Shown: piece after piece, positions 53,674 through 62,954 of the stretch
Position numbering within the stretch: the first letter of the stretch is position 1
How the letters are laid out: each line of letters begins with the position of its first letter
From: an uncultured Gemmiger sp.
GTDB taxonomy: Bacteria > Bacillota > Clostridia > Oscillospirales > Ruminococcaceae
Length of the DNA: 64,000 nucleotides
Assembly (NCBI GenBank): GCA_944388145.1
Contig: CALXHQ010000009.1
Span: 1 to 64,000 of the forward strand
Reading direction: 5' to 3'
Program-made: the position numbers and the translations under genes
Notes under the pieces: model-generated
What the model saw: only the letters and a program-made list of their open reading frames with translations
Database searches by the model: none
What the model was told of the DNA's origin: nothing

Positions 53674-53738
53674 GTGTCTTTCCATCACAGCCTGGCCGCG
53701 TTTTTTCCCGCCCCGGGACCGGGTTTGCCGCCGGGGGA

Positions 53739-53784
53739 ACCTGCTCGATTTTCGTACATGAACCTGTACGATTTTCGTACACGA
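53739..53784. repeat. 23-bp tandem repeat with perfect dyad
   Basis: Two tandem copies (53739-53761 and 53762-53784) sharing ACCTG--CGATTTTCGTACA-GA. The second holds a perfect inverted repeat TGTACGA-TTT-TCGTACA (53765-53781). The next 60 bases are strikingly AT-rich for this genome. Looks like an operator cluster or origin-like site; no gene start is nearby on the + strand. The rest of 53785-53933 holds nothing recognised. Confidence 0.6.
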
Positions 53785-53933
53785 TAAATGATAAATATAG
53801 AATGAGATAGAACTACGAAAAGATAGATAGAGAAAGAACTTCACCACCCGCAACCCCTCAAAGCTTTCACCGGCCAGACACAGCAGCCCCTGCAAGCAGG
53901 GATTGCCCCTCTTGCCTGGATGGGTTCCCCTGC

Positions 53934-53991
53934 AAAGCAAAAGCCGCAGTGCCTCCCCACCCGGCCGGGTTTTGGGGAAAGCACTGCGGCT
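53934..53991 (-). terminator. terminator of M32 carboxypeptidase gene
   Basis: Long arms 53942-53958 and 53974-53991 (AGCCGCAGTGC pairs with GCACTGCGGCT), followed on the minus strand by TTTGCTTTG. Confidence 0.75.
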
Positions 53992-54028
53992 GGTCCTGCC
54001 GGAACATCCGGCGGCAGGCGGCAGAGCG

Positions 54029-55519
54029 TTACAGATTATACAGTTCCGTATATTTTTTAGTAAGATACGATACGTAATATTTCGGATCAAAGGGGCCGCC
54101 GCACAGGCTTTCCACCAGCCAGGCGGTGGGCTTCAGGTTGCCGTAGTGCCACAGCCGCTCGGTCAGAGCGTCCCGCAGGGGGGCCAGGTCGCCGGCGGCG
54201 TACATGGCGTCAAAGTCGATGGTCTTTGCCAGATCCGCCATGGCCTGGGCGGCATAGGCGCTGCCCAGCGCATAGCTGGGGAAGTAGCCGAAGTTGCCCC
54301 AGGCCCAGTGGATGTCTTGCAGCACGCCGTGGGCGTCATCGGGCACATCCAGACCCAGATACTCCTTGTATTTGGCGTTCCAGGCAGCGGGCAGGTCGGC
54401 CACCGTCAGTTCCCCGTGAAGCAGTGCCTTCTCCAGCTCATAGCGCACCATAATGTGCAGACAGTAGGTCAGTTCGTCGGCCTCCGTGCGGATCAGACCG
54501 GGCTCGGCACGGTTGGCGGCACAGTAGAACTCCTCCTCGGTCACGCCGGACAGCTGGCTGCCGAACAGCGTGTGCACCGTCGGCCACAGCAGGCGGATAC
54601 AGCCGCGGCTGCGGCCCACCATGTTTTCAAACAGGCGGCTCTGGCTCTCGTGCAGGCCCATGCTTGCGCCGCCCGCCAGCACCGTGTAATCCAGCTCAGG
54701 GTCCACGTGCAGCTCGTAGAGGGCGTGGCCGCCCTCGTGGGCCACCGAGTACAGGTTGGACAGCACATCGTTTGCCATATAGTGGGTGGTGATGCGCACG
54801 TCGTGGGTGTTGAACCCATCGGTGAAGGGGTGCTCGCTCTCGGCCAGGGTGCAGCGGTCGGGGTCGATGCCCCACAGCTTCATCACCTTCTGGGAGAGGG
54901 TGCGCTGGGCCTCAATGGGCCAGTCCTGGTTGAGAAAATCGGTGCGGATGGCACTGCCGCGGGTCTTGACAGCCTCCAGCAGCGGCACGATGGCGGCGCG
55001 CACAGTGTTGAAAAAGGCGTCGCACTTTTCAATGGTCAGGCCGGGCTCGTACTGATCCAGCAGCGTCTCGTAGGGGTCCTTGCCCGGGGCGATCTGCTCC
55101 GCCTGACGGCGGCGGCCGGCCACCATCTTTTCCAGGTACGGTGCAAAGACGGAAAAGTCGCTGGCTTTTTTGGCTTTGGCCCAGACAGCAACCGCCTCCT
55201 GGGTCAGGCGCTCAAAGGCGGCGTACTCGTCGGCGGGGATGGGGCGGATGCGGGACAGCATCCGGCGCAGTTCCCGCACTTCGGCATGGATCTGCTCAGA
55301 ATCGGCGGCGGCATCGGCCTCATCCAGCAGCTTGTCCACCGACGGCGCGGTGAGCAGCTCAAACTGGGCACGGCTGAGCACCTCCACCGCCTCGGCCCGG
55401 CCGGCGGCGCTATCGGCGGGGGCGCCGGTCTCCGCGTCATAGGTAATCAGGCTTTGGGCGTAGGTATAGGCATAGTTTTTGTGTTCCAGCGCACGCAGCG
55501 CGGCAATGGCATCTTTCAT
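54029..55519 (-). CDS. M32 carboxypeptidase (Taq-type)
   Basis: A 496-aa all-helical zinc metallocarboxypeptidase removing C-terminal residues from peptides. The zinc motif is HEGGH (the HExxH of M32), followed by the downstream metal-ligand Glu region (SMGLHESQSRLFENMVGRS). Length matches the family. Cytosolic. An extended -10 TGCTATAAT lies about 50 nt upstream. Confidence 0.95.
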   Translation of the reverse strand: MKDAIAALRALEHKNYAYTYAQSLITYDAETGAPADSAAGRAEAVEVLSRAQFELLTAPSVDKLLDEADAAADSEQIHAEVRELRRMLSRIRPIPADEYAAFERLTQEAVAVWAKAKKASDFSVFAPYLEKMVAGRRRQAEQIAPGKDPYETLLDQYEPGLTIEKCDAFFNTVRAAIVPLLEAVKTRGSAIRTDFLNQDWPIEAQRTLSQKVMKLWGIDPDRCTLAESEHPFTDGFNTHDVRITTHYMANDVLSNLYSVAHEGGHALYELHVDPELDYTVLAGGASMGLHESQSRLFENMVGRSRGCIRLLWPTVHTLFGSQLSGVTEEEFYCAANRAEPGLIRTEADELTYCLHIMVRYELEKALLHGELTVADLPAAWNAKYKEYLGLDVPDDAHGVLQDIHWAWGNFGYFPSYALGSAYAAQAMADLAKTIDFDAMYAAGDLAPLRDALTERLWHYGNLKPTAWLVESLCGGPFDPKYYVSYLTKKYTELYNL

Positions 55520-55561
55520 AATTGCTTCCCTCTATGATCCATAATGTTTGCGGACAGGGTT

Positions 55562-55570
55562 ATTATAGCA
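55562..55570 (-). promoter_or_regulatory. extended -10 promoter of M32 gene
   Basis: Minus-strand TGCTATAAT about 45 nt before the start at 55519; no consensus -35. Confidence 0.5.
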
Positions 55571-55603
55571 GACTGCTCCAAAAAAGTGAAATGCGCGGGA
55601 CGG

Positions 55604-55702
55604 GGGTGTTCCTCTTTCGTCATCGAAAGAGGAATCCCCCACACCCCCGAATGAAAAAAGCAACACCCGCAACCCAGCCAGGCAGGGAAAACCCGGCCCG
55701 CC
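55604..55702 (+). repeat. dispersed hairpin repeat, copy 1
   Basis: A hairpin (GGGGGTG...CTTTCG-TCAT-CGAAAG...CCCCC) followed by a conserved tail GAATGAAAAAAGCAACACCC and GCAACCCAGCCAGGCAG. The same unit occurs in opposite orientation at about 62950-63065. Both copies lie upstream of, and point toward, a gene. Could be a MITE-like element or a structured RNA. Confidence 0.7.
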
Positions 55703-55764
55703 CGCTCCTCGGTGCAGAGCCAACAATCACCTTGGCAATGGAAACTTATTCCATATCTGGAAGT

Positions 55765-55790
55765 CAATTGCAACATCTCTGCTGCAATTG
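55765..55790. promoter_or_regulatory. perfect 8-bp inverted repeat upstream of GT-C-like gene
   Basis: CAATTGCA (55765-55772) and TGCAATTG (55783-55790), 10-nt spacer, 80 nt before the start at 55871. Candidate operator. Confidence 0.4.
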
Positions 55791-55870
55791 GGTGGGATAC
55801 TACCGGTATGGGCGCGGCACCCGGCCGCCCCCGCCCGCTGAACTGCCATACCGCCAGGAGGTCCTGCCCC

Positions 55871-57982
55871 ATGCCCACATCCGCTGTTACTGCCCCGCCC
55901 CGCCCGTCTTTTCCCCACGGTGGGCCGTCTTGTCTGGCCCGGGCGGTGGCCGGGGGTTGCCTGGCCGGATACGTTGCCCTGCTGGCGCTGTGCGGGGCGG
56001 ATCTGTTGGGTGCAGTGCGGTTCTTTGCGGCGGCGGGGCTTTACCTGGTTTTGCCCGGCTGGCTGCTGGCCCGGCGCGCCGGGCCCCGGGGGTGTCCGCT
56101 GCGGCTGCTGCTGGCGCCGGTGTACGGCTGTGGGCTTCTGGCGGCGGTGTTCTGCGTATCGGTGCGGCTGGGGGCGGGGTGGCTGGTCCATCTAATGCCG
56201 CCCGCCGTTGCCGCCGCTCTGCTTGTGTGGGAGTGCCGCGACCGCAGGGCGGCGGGCCTGCCGCTGCGGCCGCGGCGCCGGCTGCGTCCGGGCGGCGCAG
56301 GGCTGGCGGCATGGGGCGCGCTGTGCCTGCTGTTCGCACTGGGATTTTCCGCCCGCAACGCCCACCCGGCTGCGGCGGGGAGCATCCGGCTCAACCGGGA
56401 CCTTTTGTGGAATGCAGGCAACGCCGAGGCCCTGCTGGATGCCTTTCCGCCCCAGGACATCCGCTTTTCGGGGGTGCGGCTGTCCTACCATTACCTCACC
56501 GAGCTGCTGGCCGCCGCGCTGGCCAAGGTCAGCTTCACCGGCTGTTATGATGTGCTGGCCTTCTACGCCGGGCCGCTGTTCCTGCTGGGCGAACTGACGG
56601 CGCTGACGGCGGCAGGGCGGATCTTCTACGCCGGCAGCAGGGGCAGCCGCCGGCGGGCGCGGGCGCTGCCGGCGGTACTGTTCTGTTTCCAGTGCGCCAG
56701 CCTGTGGACGGCCTGGCCGGCGGGTAACGGGGTGTTTGGCAACACGCTGCTGCAGCACCTTGTGACCAACATCAACGCCCAGGCCACGGCGGTGGTGTTT
56801 TTCGCGGCCTTTGTGGGGCTGTTTGCGGCCATCGCCCGCCGGAAGTTCCGGGTGGGGGCGCGGTGGTGGGCGGCCTGGTTTTTGAACTTCGGGCTGTTCA
56901 CGCTGGCCAAAGGTCCCCAGGCGGCGCTGGCGCTGTGTGCACTGGCGGTGGCCATGGTGTTTGTGCTGCTGTTCCAAAGGCCCTGCGCCGGCCGGGCATT
57001 GCTCTGCCTGGGCGGCACAGCGGCGATGTTTTTGGCACTGTACCGGCTGCTGTATGCGGCGGGGGCCAACACCAGCATGCAGTTTTCCATCTTTGCCATG
57101 GAGCGCACGCTGGCCTACCAGTGGCTTTCCCCGCTGACCGACTGGCTGTGCGCCCACCTGCCGGTCTCGGGCTATGTATGGCTGGCGGGCATCGGGGTAG
57201 CGGACACCTTTTTAATGCTGCCCTTCCAGTTTGTGCTGTGGCTGCGGGGGGTGCCGGGCGCGCTGCGGCGGCTGCCCCGGCTGGACCCCGCCCACACGCT
57301 GCTGCACGCCGGCGCGGTGGGGGGATTTCTCGCCTATCACCTGTTCTGGCACGAGAGTTCCAGCCAGGTTTACTTTGCCTTTTTCGGCATGCTCTGCATG
57401 ACGGTGCTGGCGGTGGAACAGTTGCCCCGGCTGCGCAGGCTTTGCCCCACGGCGGTGGCCGGGTGGCTGTGCGGCGCGGCAGGGCTGTGCACCGCGGTGT
57501 GCATGGTGCTGGCGCTGTGCCGGGGCGGCGCGGCCCAGCTGACCCGCACGGCGGGGCTGCGCCCGGCGGAGGCCACTGCCGACGCGGCCACAGCCGGGGA
57601 CGAGGCCGCCGCCCGCTGGCTGCGGGCCAACGCCCCCGCCGGCACGGTGTTTGCCACCAACCGTACCTCCAGCGCGCCGCCGCCCGCCGGGGAGGACGGC
57701 ATCTCCAACCTGTATACCGCCTTTTCAGGGGTGCAGTGCTATATGGAGGGCTGGACCTACGCCGTCAGCAACATGGGTGTACCGCCGGCGGAAGTGGAAC
57801 GCCGCCGCGCCCTGGTGGCACAGCTGTTCGACCCGGATGCCACCGCCGCCGCAGTCACCGCGCTGTGCCGGCAGGAGGGCATCACCTGCCTGGTGGACTG
57901 CGGCCGCTGGCCGGGCCGGGTGACGCCGCAACTGGTCCCGGCCTACACGGCGGATGGGGTGGCCATCTATTTCCTCCCTTAG
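55871..57982 (+). CDS. large polytopic membrane protein (GT-C glycosyltransferase-like)
   Basis: A 703-aa integral membrane protein with about 13 hydrophobic segments and a soluble C-terminal domain (about 575-703). The loop after the early helices (RLNRDLLWNAGNAEALLDAFPPQDIRFSG then YHYLTELLAAAL) and the end (ARWLRANAPAGTVFATNR) resemble GT-C-type glycosyltransferases such as YfhO/PMT relatives, so a lipid-linked sugar transfer role is possible. The ATG at 55871 follows AGGAGG; the longer opening runs through repeat sequence. Confidence 0.7.
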   Translation: MPTSAVTAPPRPSFPHGGPSCLARAVAGGCLAGYVALLALCGADLLGAVRFFAAAGLYLVLPGWLLARRAGPRGCPLRLLLAPVYGCGLLAAVFCVSVRLGAGWLVHLMPPAVAAALLVWECRDRRAAGLPLRPRRRLRPGGAGLAAWGALCLLFALGFSARNAHPAAAGSIRLNRDLLWNAGNAEALLDAFPPQDIRFSGVRLSYHYLTELLAAALAKVSFTGCYDVLAFYAGPLFLLGELTALTAAGRIFYAGSRGSRRRARALPAVLFCFQCASLWTAWPAGNGVFGNTLLQHLVTNINAQATAVVFFAAFVGLFAAIARRKFRVGARWWAAWFLNFGLFTLAKGPQAALALCALAVAMVFVLLFQRPCAGRALLCLGGTAAMFLALYRLLYAAGANTSMQFSIFAMERTLAYQWLSPLTDWLCAHLPVSGYVWLAGIGVADTFLMLPFQFVLWLRGVPGALRRLPRLDPAHTLLHAGAVGGFLAYHLFWHESSSQVYFAFFGMLCMTVLAVEQLPRLRRLCPTAVAGWLCGAAGLCTAVCMVLALCRGGAAQLTRTAGLRPAEATADAATAGDEAAARWLRANAPAGTVFATNRTSSAPPPAGEDGISNLYTAFSGVQCYMEGWTYAVSNMGVPPAEVERRRALVAQLFDPDATAAAVTALCRQEGITCLVDCGRWPGRVTPQLVPAYTADGVAIYFLP

Positions 57983-58082
57983 GGCGGGATCTGGCTTGCC
58001 CAAGGTGCGGGGATGCCCCGGCAGAGGGGAACCGTGCCGGGGGCTTCGGATGCATCCCGGAATGTTTGCCCCCACAGCGCAA

Positions 58083-58130
58083 AGCGCCCCGGGCGGGAGG
58101 TTCCCCTCCCGCCCGGGGCGCTTGATTTTT
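58083..58130 (+). terminator. terminator of GT-C-like gene
   Basis: Perfect 18-bp arms 58083-58100 and 58105-58122 with TTGATTTTT after. Confidence 0.9.
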
Positions 58131-58157
58131 CAGTGTTTGCCCGCTGCACAGGGGCGC

Positions 58158-58664
58158 TCACCCCTCGCCGCCCAGTTCGCGGCGGATAAAGGGCACGACC
58201 TCCTTGGGCTGGATGTCCAGCACCAGGGCAAACTCAGTATAGAGCATATTCTCGGCCTCCCGCATAGCGTTCTCGTCAAAGCCGGACAGCCGCTTGCCGA
58301 TGGCGTGGCGGGCGCTTTTCAGGTTATAGATGGCCTTGACCATCCGCAGCAGTTCCCGGTGGTCGCCGCTTTTCAGCGTCTCGTTGTAGTACTGCTTGCG
58401 GGCATCGGGGTTGGGATCGCAGTGGACATCCTCCTTGGGCAGTTCCCGGATCAGGGCCAGGATCTCCTCCTTTGTCATCACCGGGTGCATCCGGGCCAGC
58501 AGCAGCGGATTGGATTCCGGCACACAGATGGTCATGCTCTTGTCAAACACCGGCTTGAGCACAAAGCAGTTCTCTGTCCGGTCCCCATACCGACGCGCCT
58601 CGTGCGAGGTGATCTGGCAGGCACCTGTGGTCCCATAACATACCATATCCCCAACCTGAAACAT
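58158..58664 (-). CDS. CarD-family transcription regulator
   Basis: A 168-aa RNA-polymerase-binding regulator. The N-terminal CarD/CdnL Tudor-like domain (about 1-60, MFQVGDMVCYGTTGACQI) contacts the beta subunit, and the C-terminal helical domain (about 65-168) contacts promoter DNA. It stabilises open complexes at rRNA and other promoters in relatives. Divergent from the 118-aa gene. Confidence 0.93.
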   Translation of the reverse strand: MFQVGDMVCYGTTGACQITSHEARRYGDRTENCFVLKPVFDKSMTICVPESNPLLLARMHPVMTKEEILALIRELPKEDVHCDPNPDARKQYYNETLKSGDHRELLRMVKAIYNLKSARHAIGKRLSGFDENAMREAENMLYTEFALVLDIQPKEVVPFIRRELGGEG

Positions 58665-58745
58665 CTTACGCTCCTTTTCTGCTCGCGGCCGTGCCGCCGG
58701 GCCGGACCCGTCCCGGCACAGCCCAAAAATAACGCTAATTCACCT

Positions 58746-58773
58746 AATATATAGTATATCACCTTTGGAACAA
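58746..58773 (-). promoter_or_regulatory. promoter of CarD gene
   Basis: Minus-strand TTGTTC (58768-58773), 16 nt, TATATT (58746-58751), in an AT-rich patch. Confidence 0.5.
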
Positions 58774-58836
58774 ATATGTTATAGACGATTTGTACAAAAA
58801 TCGGGTTTGCCTTTCCGGGGGAATTTGCGCGCCGGT

Positions 58837-58865
58837 TTGCAAATTTTGCCGCCCCGCAGTATACT
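58837..58865 (+). promoter_or_regulatory. sigma-A promoter of 118-aa gene
   Basis: TTGCAA (58837-58842), 17 nt, TATACT (58860-58865), 41 nt before the start. Confidence 0.7.
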
Positions 58866-58906
58866 GGGGGCAGGTACGTTTGATCTTTTGCAAAAGGAGC
58901 CAAGCC

Positions 58907-59263
58907 ATGACGGATACCCTCAGCGCGGCGCAGTTTCTGTCCATGCGTCCGCAGTACAAAAACCAGCAGGCGGAGGGCGAGATCCCGGCCGCGGTGGAGC
59001 ATCTGTTTGCCCAGGGGACGATGATCGACCACTACTTTGTCACCATCAGCCCCGAGCTGGCCGCCGAGATCGCCGCCGTGCCCTGCTTTGCCCGGGCGGC
59101 GGGTCAGATCAACGGCATCGATTTCTGCCAACAGGAGGACGGCCCCTGGCTGGTGCATTTCCGGGAGCCGAAGATGGTGGAGGACCTGTGCATCGAGATG
59201 CCGGACAGCGAGTTCCGCACCATGCTGGCCGCCAACCGGATCGTTTTGCCCGGCGAGGGCTGA
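58907..59263 (+). CDS. conserved-looking 118-aa protein, function unknown
   Basis: A soluble acidic 118-aa protein with no recognised domain, no signal peptide and no membrane helix. The start has the strong ribosome-binding site AAAAGGAG. It lies 33 nt before the nitroreductase gene, probably in one transcript, so it may act with that enzyme. Confidence 0.7.
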   Translation: MTDTLSAAQFLSMRPQYKNQQAEGEIPAAVEHLFAQGTMIDHYFVTISPELAAEIAAVPCFARAAGQINGIDFCQQEDGPWLVHFREPKMVEDLCIEMPDSEFRTMLAANRIVLPGEG

Positions 59264-59296
59264 GTCCCCCGCCCCACACCCAAAGGAGGATTTGCC

Positions 59297-59881
59297 ATGA
59301 CACCCGAGGAGTTCATGCGGTTTTTGGCCGGGCGGCGCAGCTACCGCCGTTTTGCCCAAACGCCGGTGCCGCAGCCGGTGATCGACGACCTGCTGGAGGC
59401 CGCCCGCACCGCCAGCTGCGGCGCCAACCGCCAGACGCTCAAATACCTGGTGGTGCAGTCGCCGGATATGGTGGAAAAGACCCATGCCCACGTGCACTGG
59501 GCGGCTTACCTGCCGCCGGAGCAGGGCGCGCCCAAGCCCGGCGAGCGCCCGGTGCTGTACCTGGCGGCCTGCCAGGATACCGCGCTGCCCGGCGGGTCCG
59601 ACCTGGACCTGGGGCTGGCGCTGGGCAGCATGACCGCCGCCGCCTGGGCCCACGGGGTGGGCAGCTGCATTTTGGGGGCGATCGACCGCCCGGTGCTGGC
59701 CGCGCTGTACCACCTGCCGGCGCAGATGACGCTGTGCAACCTGGTGGCCTTCGGCTACCCGGCCTGCCAAAGCCGAGTTGTGCCGATGCAGGGCGGCGAC
59801 GTGAAGTATTACCTGGACGAACAGGGGAACACCTGTGTGCCCAAGCGGCCGCTGGCGGAGATCCTGATCGGCCGGGTGTGA
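59297..59881 (+). CDS. nitroreductase family protein
   Basis: A 194-aa FMN-binding nitroreductase-fold protein. The N-terminal GRRSYRRFAQTPVP binds FMN phosphate. LEAARTASCGANRQTLKYLVV is the typical second segment, and LGLALGSMTAAAWAHGVGSCILG a helix of the dimer core. Second gene of the unit with the 118-aa protein; AAAGGAGG precedes the start. Confidence 0.9.
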   Translation: MTPEEFMRFLAGRRSYRRFAQTPVPQPVIDDLLEAARTASCGANRQTLKYLVVQSPDMVEKTHAHVHWAAYLPPEQGAPKPGERPVLYLAACQDTALPGGSDLDLGLALGSMTAAAWAHGVGSCILGAIDRPVLAALYHLPAQMTLCNLVAFGYPACQSRVVPMQGGDVKYYLDEQGNTCVPKRPLAEILIGRV

Positions 59882-60006
59882 GCGGCGGGCAGGCCGCGGG
59901 GCCCGACAACGCCGGACAGGGCGCCCCGGCCGCACCGCCCCATTGCCATTTTCTGCGCGCGGTATGATAGCGGTACCGCGGCCGGCGCCGAACAGGGGGA
60001 GCTTTC

Positions 60007-60912
60007 ATGGAGAACAGGGTGCAGCAGCCGTTGGTGAGCATCATTGTGCCCATCTACAACGCCAAAAAACATATTGCCCGCTGTGTGGAGAGCATCCGCA
60101 GCCAGGATTATCCCAACCTGGAGATTCTGCTGCTGAACGACGGCTCCCGGGATGTGAGCCTGCAGGTCTGCCAGATGTACGAAAAGGTGGACAGCCGCAT
60201 CTGCCTGGTGGACAAGGCCAACAGCGGCGTGGCAGCCACCCGCAACCTGGGCCTGAAACTGGCCGGGGGCAAGTACCTGCAGTTTGTGGACGCCGACGAC
60301 ACCCTGCAGCCCGGTGCCACCCGCCTGATGGTGGAAAAGGCCGAGCAGTACGCCGCCGACCTGGTGATCGCCCACTACAACCGGGTGACACCGCCGCCCC
60401 AGCGCCCGGCACTGCCCCGCGTGGTGCGGGACACCCCCCTGGGCGAGAAGGTGGACGAGACCATCGACCGTCTGCTGCCCGACGAAACCCGGATCAAGAC
60501 CTTCGGCTTTCTGCCCGAGGGCTTTTTGACCAAGGAGCAGTTTGCCCGCCGGCTGATCCAGGAGCCGGCCTCCTTCTATTACGGCGTGATGTGGAACAAG
60601 CTCTACCGGGCCGACATTGTGCGCCGGCACCCGGATGTGAAGTGCAGCGAACAGCTGAACTGGAGCGAGGACCTCTACTTCAACCTGAGCTTCGTCCGCT
60701 ATGCCCAGCGGTTCTACGCCCTGGCCACCCCGGTGTACAACTACCTGCAAAACCCGGACAGCATCTGCCACACCGGCTTGAACCCGGTGAATGTGGTGAC
60801 CACCCGCACCACCCTTCTCAAATATTACAAAGAGTTATATGAGTCGCTGGGTTTATACGAACAGTATAAGCACCAGATCCACAAATACCTGTTTGCCCAG
60901 GCGGAGAGCTGA
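60007..60912 (+). CDS. GT2-family glycosyltransferase
   Basis: A 301-aa inverting GT-A glycosyltransferase. The N-terminal nucleotide-sugar fold starts VSIIVPIYNAKKHI, with the LLLNDGSRD motif, ANSGVAATRNLGL, and the metal-binding D-x-D in FVDADDT. The C-terminal third is probably acceptor binding. No membrane helices. Likely involved in envelope polysaccharide; the acceptor is unknown. Terminator follows. Confidence 0.92.
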   Translation: MENRVQQPLVSIIVPIYNAKKHIARCVESIRSQDYPNLEILLLNDGSRDVSLQVCQMYEKVDSRICLVDKANSGVAATRNLGLKLAGGKYLQFVDADDTLQPGATRLMVEKAEQYAADLVIAHYNRVTPPPQRPALPRVVRDTPLGEKVDETIDRLLPDETRIKTFGFLPEGFLTKEQFARRLIQEPASFYYGVMWNKLYRADIVRRHPDVKCSEQLNWSEDLYFNLSFVRYAQRFYALATPVYNYLQNPDSICHTGLNPVNVVTTRTTLLKYYKELYESLGLYEQYKHQIHKYLFAQAES

Positions 60913-60925
60913 CCCGCCCCACGCG

Positions 60926-60976
60926 CAAAAACCCCGCCGTTCGGCCATGGAACACTGGCCGGGCGGTGGGGTTTTG
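60926..60976. terminator. terminator between glycosyltransferase and aminopeptidase P genes
   Basis: AAAACCCCGCCGTTCGGCC pairs with GGCCGGGCGGTGGGGTTTT. It works for both converging genes. Confidence 0.8.
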
Positions 60977-60998
60977 CGTTGGATGGAAAAATTAGGGG

Positions 60999-62792
60999 TT
61001 ACCGGGCGATGGGGGCGGTCTTTTGGGCCAGCCAGGCGCGCTCAGCCTCGGTCAGGCGGGGGGCCAGGGTGTCGTAGACCGTCTTGTGGTACTGGTTGAT
61101 CCATTCGATCTCGGCGCCGCTCAGCTCATCCACCAGCACCGGGGTCAGGTCGATGGGCACATAGGTCATCGGCTCAAAGCCCAGCCAGTGGCCGTACTGG
61201 TTTTCGCCCCGGTCCACGCAGACCAGCTCGTTCTCAATGCGGATGCCCACCTCGTCGGTCTCGTAGACGCCGGGCTCGTCGGTGATGGTCATGCCGGGCA
61301 CAAAGACGATGTCGTTGCGGGGGCGCAGGCTCTGGGGGCCCTCATGCACGTTGCCCATAAAGCCGACGCCGTGGCCGGTGCCGCAGCGGTAGTTGATCCG
61401 GTGCTGCCACAGCGGGCCGCGGGCAAAGCTGTCCAGCGCAAAGCCGGTGCAGTAGTCCAGCCATTGGGCGCGGGCAATGCCAATGTGGCCCTGCAGCGTC
61501 CAGGTATAGTATTTGCGCTCGTTGTCGGTCAGGGGGCCCAGGGCGTAGGTGCGGGTGATGTCGGTGGTGCCGCAGTCATACTGGCCGCCGCAGTCCACCA
61601 GCAAAAAGCCGTGGGGCTCAATGGCGCTGTCGGCGCCGGGGTGGGCGGTGTAATGCATCATGGCGGCGTTGGGACCGTAGGCCGCGATGGTGAAGAAGCT
61701 CTCCTCGTCAAAGCCGGGCTGCTCGGCGCGGCGGCGGTGGAGCATGGTGTCGATGTCTGCCTCCCGAAGGGGTTTGCCCTCGGCCAGGGCCTGCTCCAGA
61801 TCCATCTGGAAGCGTACCATGGCCACGCCGTCCCGGATGTGGCACTCCTTCAGATTGGCCAGCTCGGTGGCGTTCTTGACGCCCTTCAGCGCGGTGACGG
61901 GGTCGGCGCCGTCCTTGACGGTCAGGTGGGGGTTTGCCTGCAGCGCGGCGTAGAGGGCGTAGTTGGTGGTATCCTGCTCCACCAGCACCGTCTCGTCGCT
62001 GTCCAGCGCGGCGACAAAGGGCAAAAGTTCCTCATACCCGCGCAGCTCCACACCGTTTGCCGCCAGCACGTCGGCGCTGTCGGGGTCCAGGCGGCCCGCA
62101 GCCAAAAAGAGGACGCACCGGTCCATCGTCACAAAGGCGTAGGAGATGGCCAGCGGGGTGCAGGGGATGTCGTGGGCGCGCAGATCCAGCAGCCAGGCCA
62201 CACAGTCCAGCTGGGTCACCGCCAGGGCGGTGGCGCCGGCTTGGCGCAGCTTTTCGCGCACGGCGGTCAACTTTTCCGCCGGGCTGGAGCCGGTCTGTTC
62301 CTGGCTGAGCAGGAAGCAGGGGGTGTCGGGCAGGGCGGGGCGCACATCAGCCCACAGGGGACTGACCACGTCCTGGCTGACCAGCTTGGCGCCCACTTCA
62401 GCCAGGGCCTTGCCGTAGCGGGCAAACAGGCTGGCGGGCATGCAGCTGCCGTCGGTAAGCATGGTCTGACCGGCGGCCAGGTGGGATTTGAGGTACTCCT
62501 CCACGGTGGGGACGCCTGCGGCGCCGGCGTGCATCGACTGGATCTCGGTGCCGGCCAGCTGGCGGTCGGCCTGGATGTAGAAGCGGCCGTCCGACCAGAG
62601 GGCACTGCCTGCGGAGGTGACGATCAGGGTGGAATTTTCGCCGGTAAAGCCGGAGAACCAGTTCAGGCTGGTGTAGTGGGCGGGCAGATACTCGCTGGAA
62701 TGGGGGTCACTGGTGACCAGCATCACGCCCTCGGCGCCGGCGGCCCGAGCGGCGGCGCGCAGGGCGGCAATCTTTTCATTGGTGGTGTTCAT
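60999..62792 (-). CDS. Xaa-Pro aminopeptidase (M24B, aminopeptidase P family)
   Basis: A 597-aa metallopeptidase removing N-terminal residues before proline. Two creatinase-like N-terminal domains (about 1-310) precede the pita-bread catalytic domain (about 330-540). Metal ligands appear in order: Asp (VDCGGQYDCGTTD), His (GTGHGVGF..VHEGP), Glu (TDEPGVYE) and Glu (RIENE). This long three-domain form is the eukaryote-like XPNPEP1 type. The ATG at 62792 begins the recognisable fold. Confidence 0.94.
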   Translation of the reverse strand: MNTTNEKIAALRAAARAAGAEGVMLVTSDPHSSEYLPAHYTSLNWFSGFTGENSTLIVTSAGSALWSDGRFYIQADRQLAGTEIQSMHAGAAGVPTVEEYLKSHLAAGQTMLTDGSCMPASLFARYGKALAEVGAKLVSQDVVSPLWADVRPALPDTPCFLLSQEQTGSSPAEKLTAVREKLRQAGATALAVTQLDCVAWLLDLRAHDIPCTPLAISYAFVTMDRCVLFLAAGRLDPDSADVLAANGVELRGYEELLPFVAALDSDETVLVEQDTTNYALYAALQANPHLTVKDGADPVTALKGVKNATELANLKECHIRDGVAMVRFQMDLEQALAEGKPLREADIDTMLHRRRAEQPGFDEESFFTIAAYGPNAAMMHYTAHPGADSAIEPHGFLLVDCGGQYDCGTTDITRTYALGPLTDNERKYYTWTLQGHIGIARAQWLDYCTGFALDSFARGPLWQHRINYRCGTGHGVGFMGNVHEGPQSLRPRNDIVFVPGMTITDEPGVYETDEVGIRIENELVCVDRGENQYGHWLGFEPMTYVPIDLTPVLVDELSGAEIEWINQYHKTVYDTLAPRLTEAERAWLAQKTAPIAR

Positions 62793-62916
62793 AGATGGGT
62801 GCGCTCCTTCATGCAAGGATTTTAGGGGGGATCGGGAAATCCCCGGCATGGGCTTATCCCACTGCCCTTTATTTCGGATCGGTCCGATACACCCCGGGGG
62901 ATATTTCTCCAGTAGC

Positions 62917-62944
62917 ATTGTACCACGTTTGCGCAAAAGTGCAA
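62917..62944 (-). promoter_or_regulatory. promoter of aminopeptidase P gene
   Basis: Minus-strand TTGCAC (62939-62944), 16 nt, TACAAT (62917-62922), just beyond the dispersed hairpin repeat. Confidence 0.65.
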
Positions 62945-62954
62945 TGGCACGGCG

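Noticed and set aside
59943-59966. Promoter TTGCCA/TATGAT before the GT2 gene
   Set aside because: The spacer is only about 14 nt, too short for a confident sigma-A promoter.
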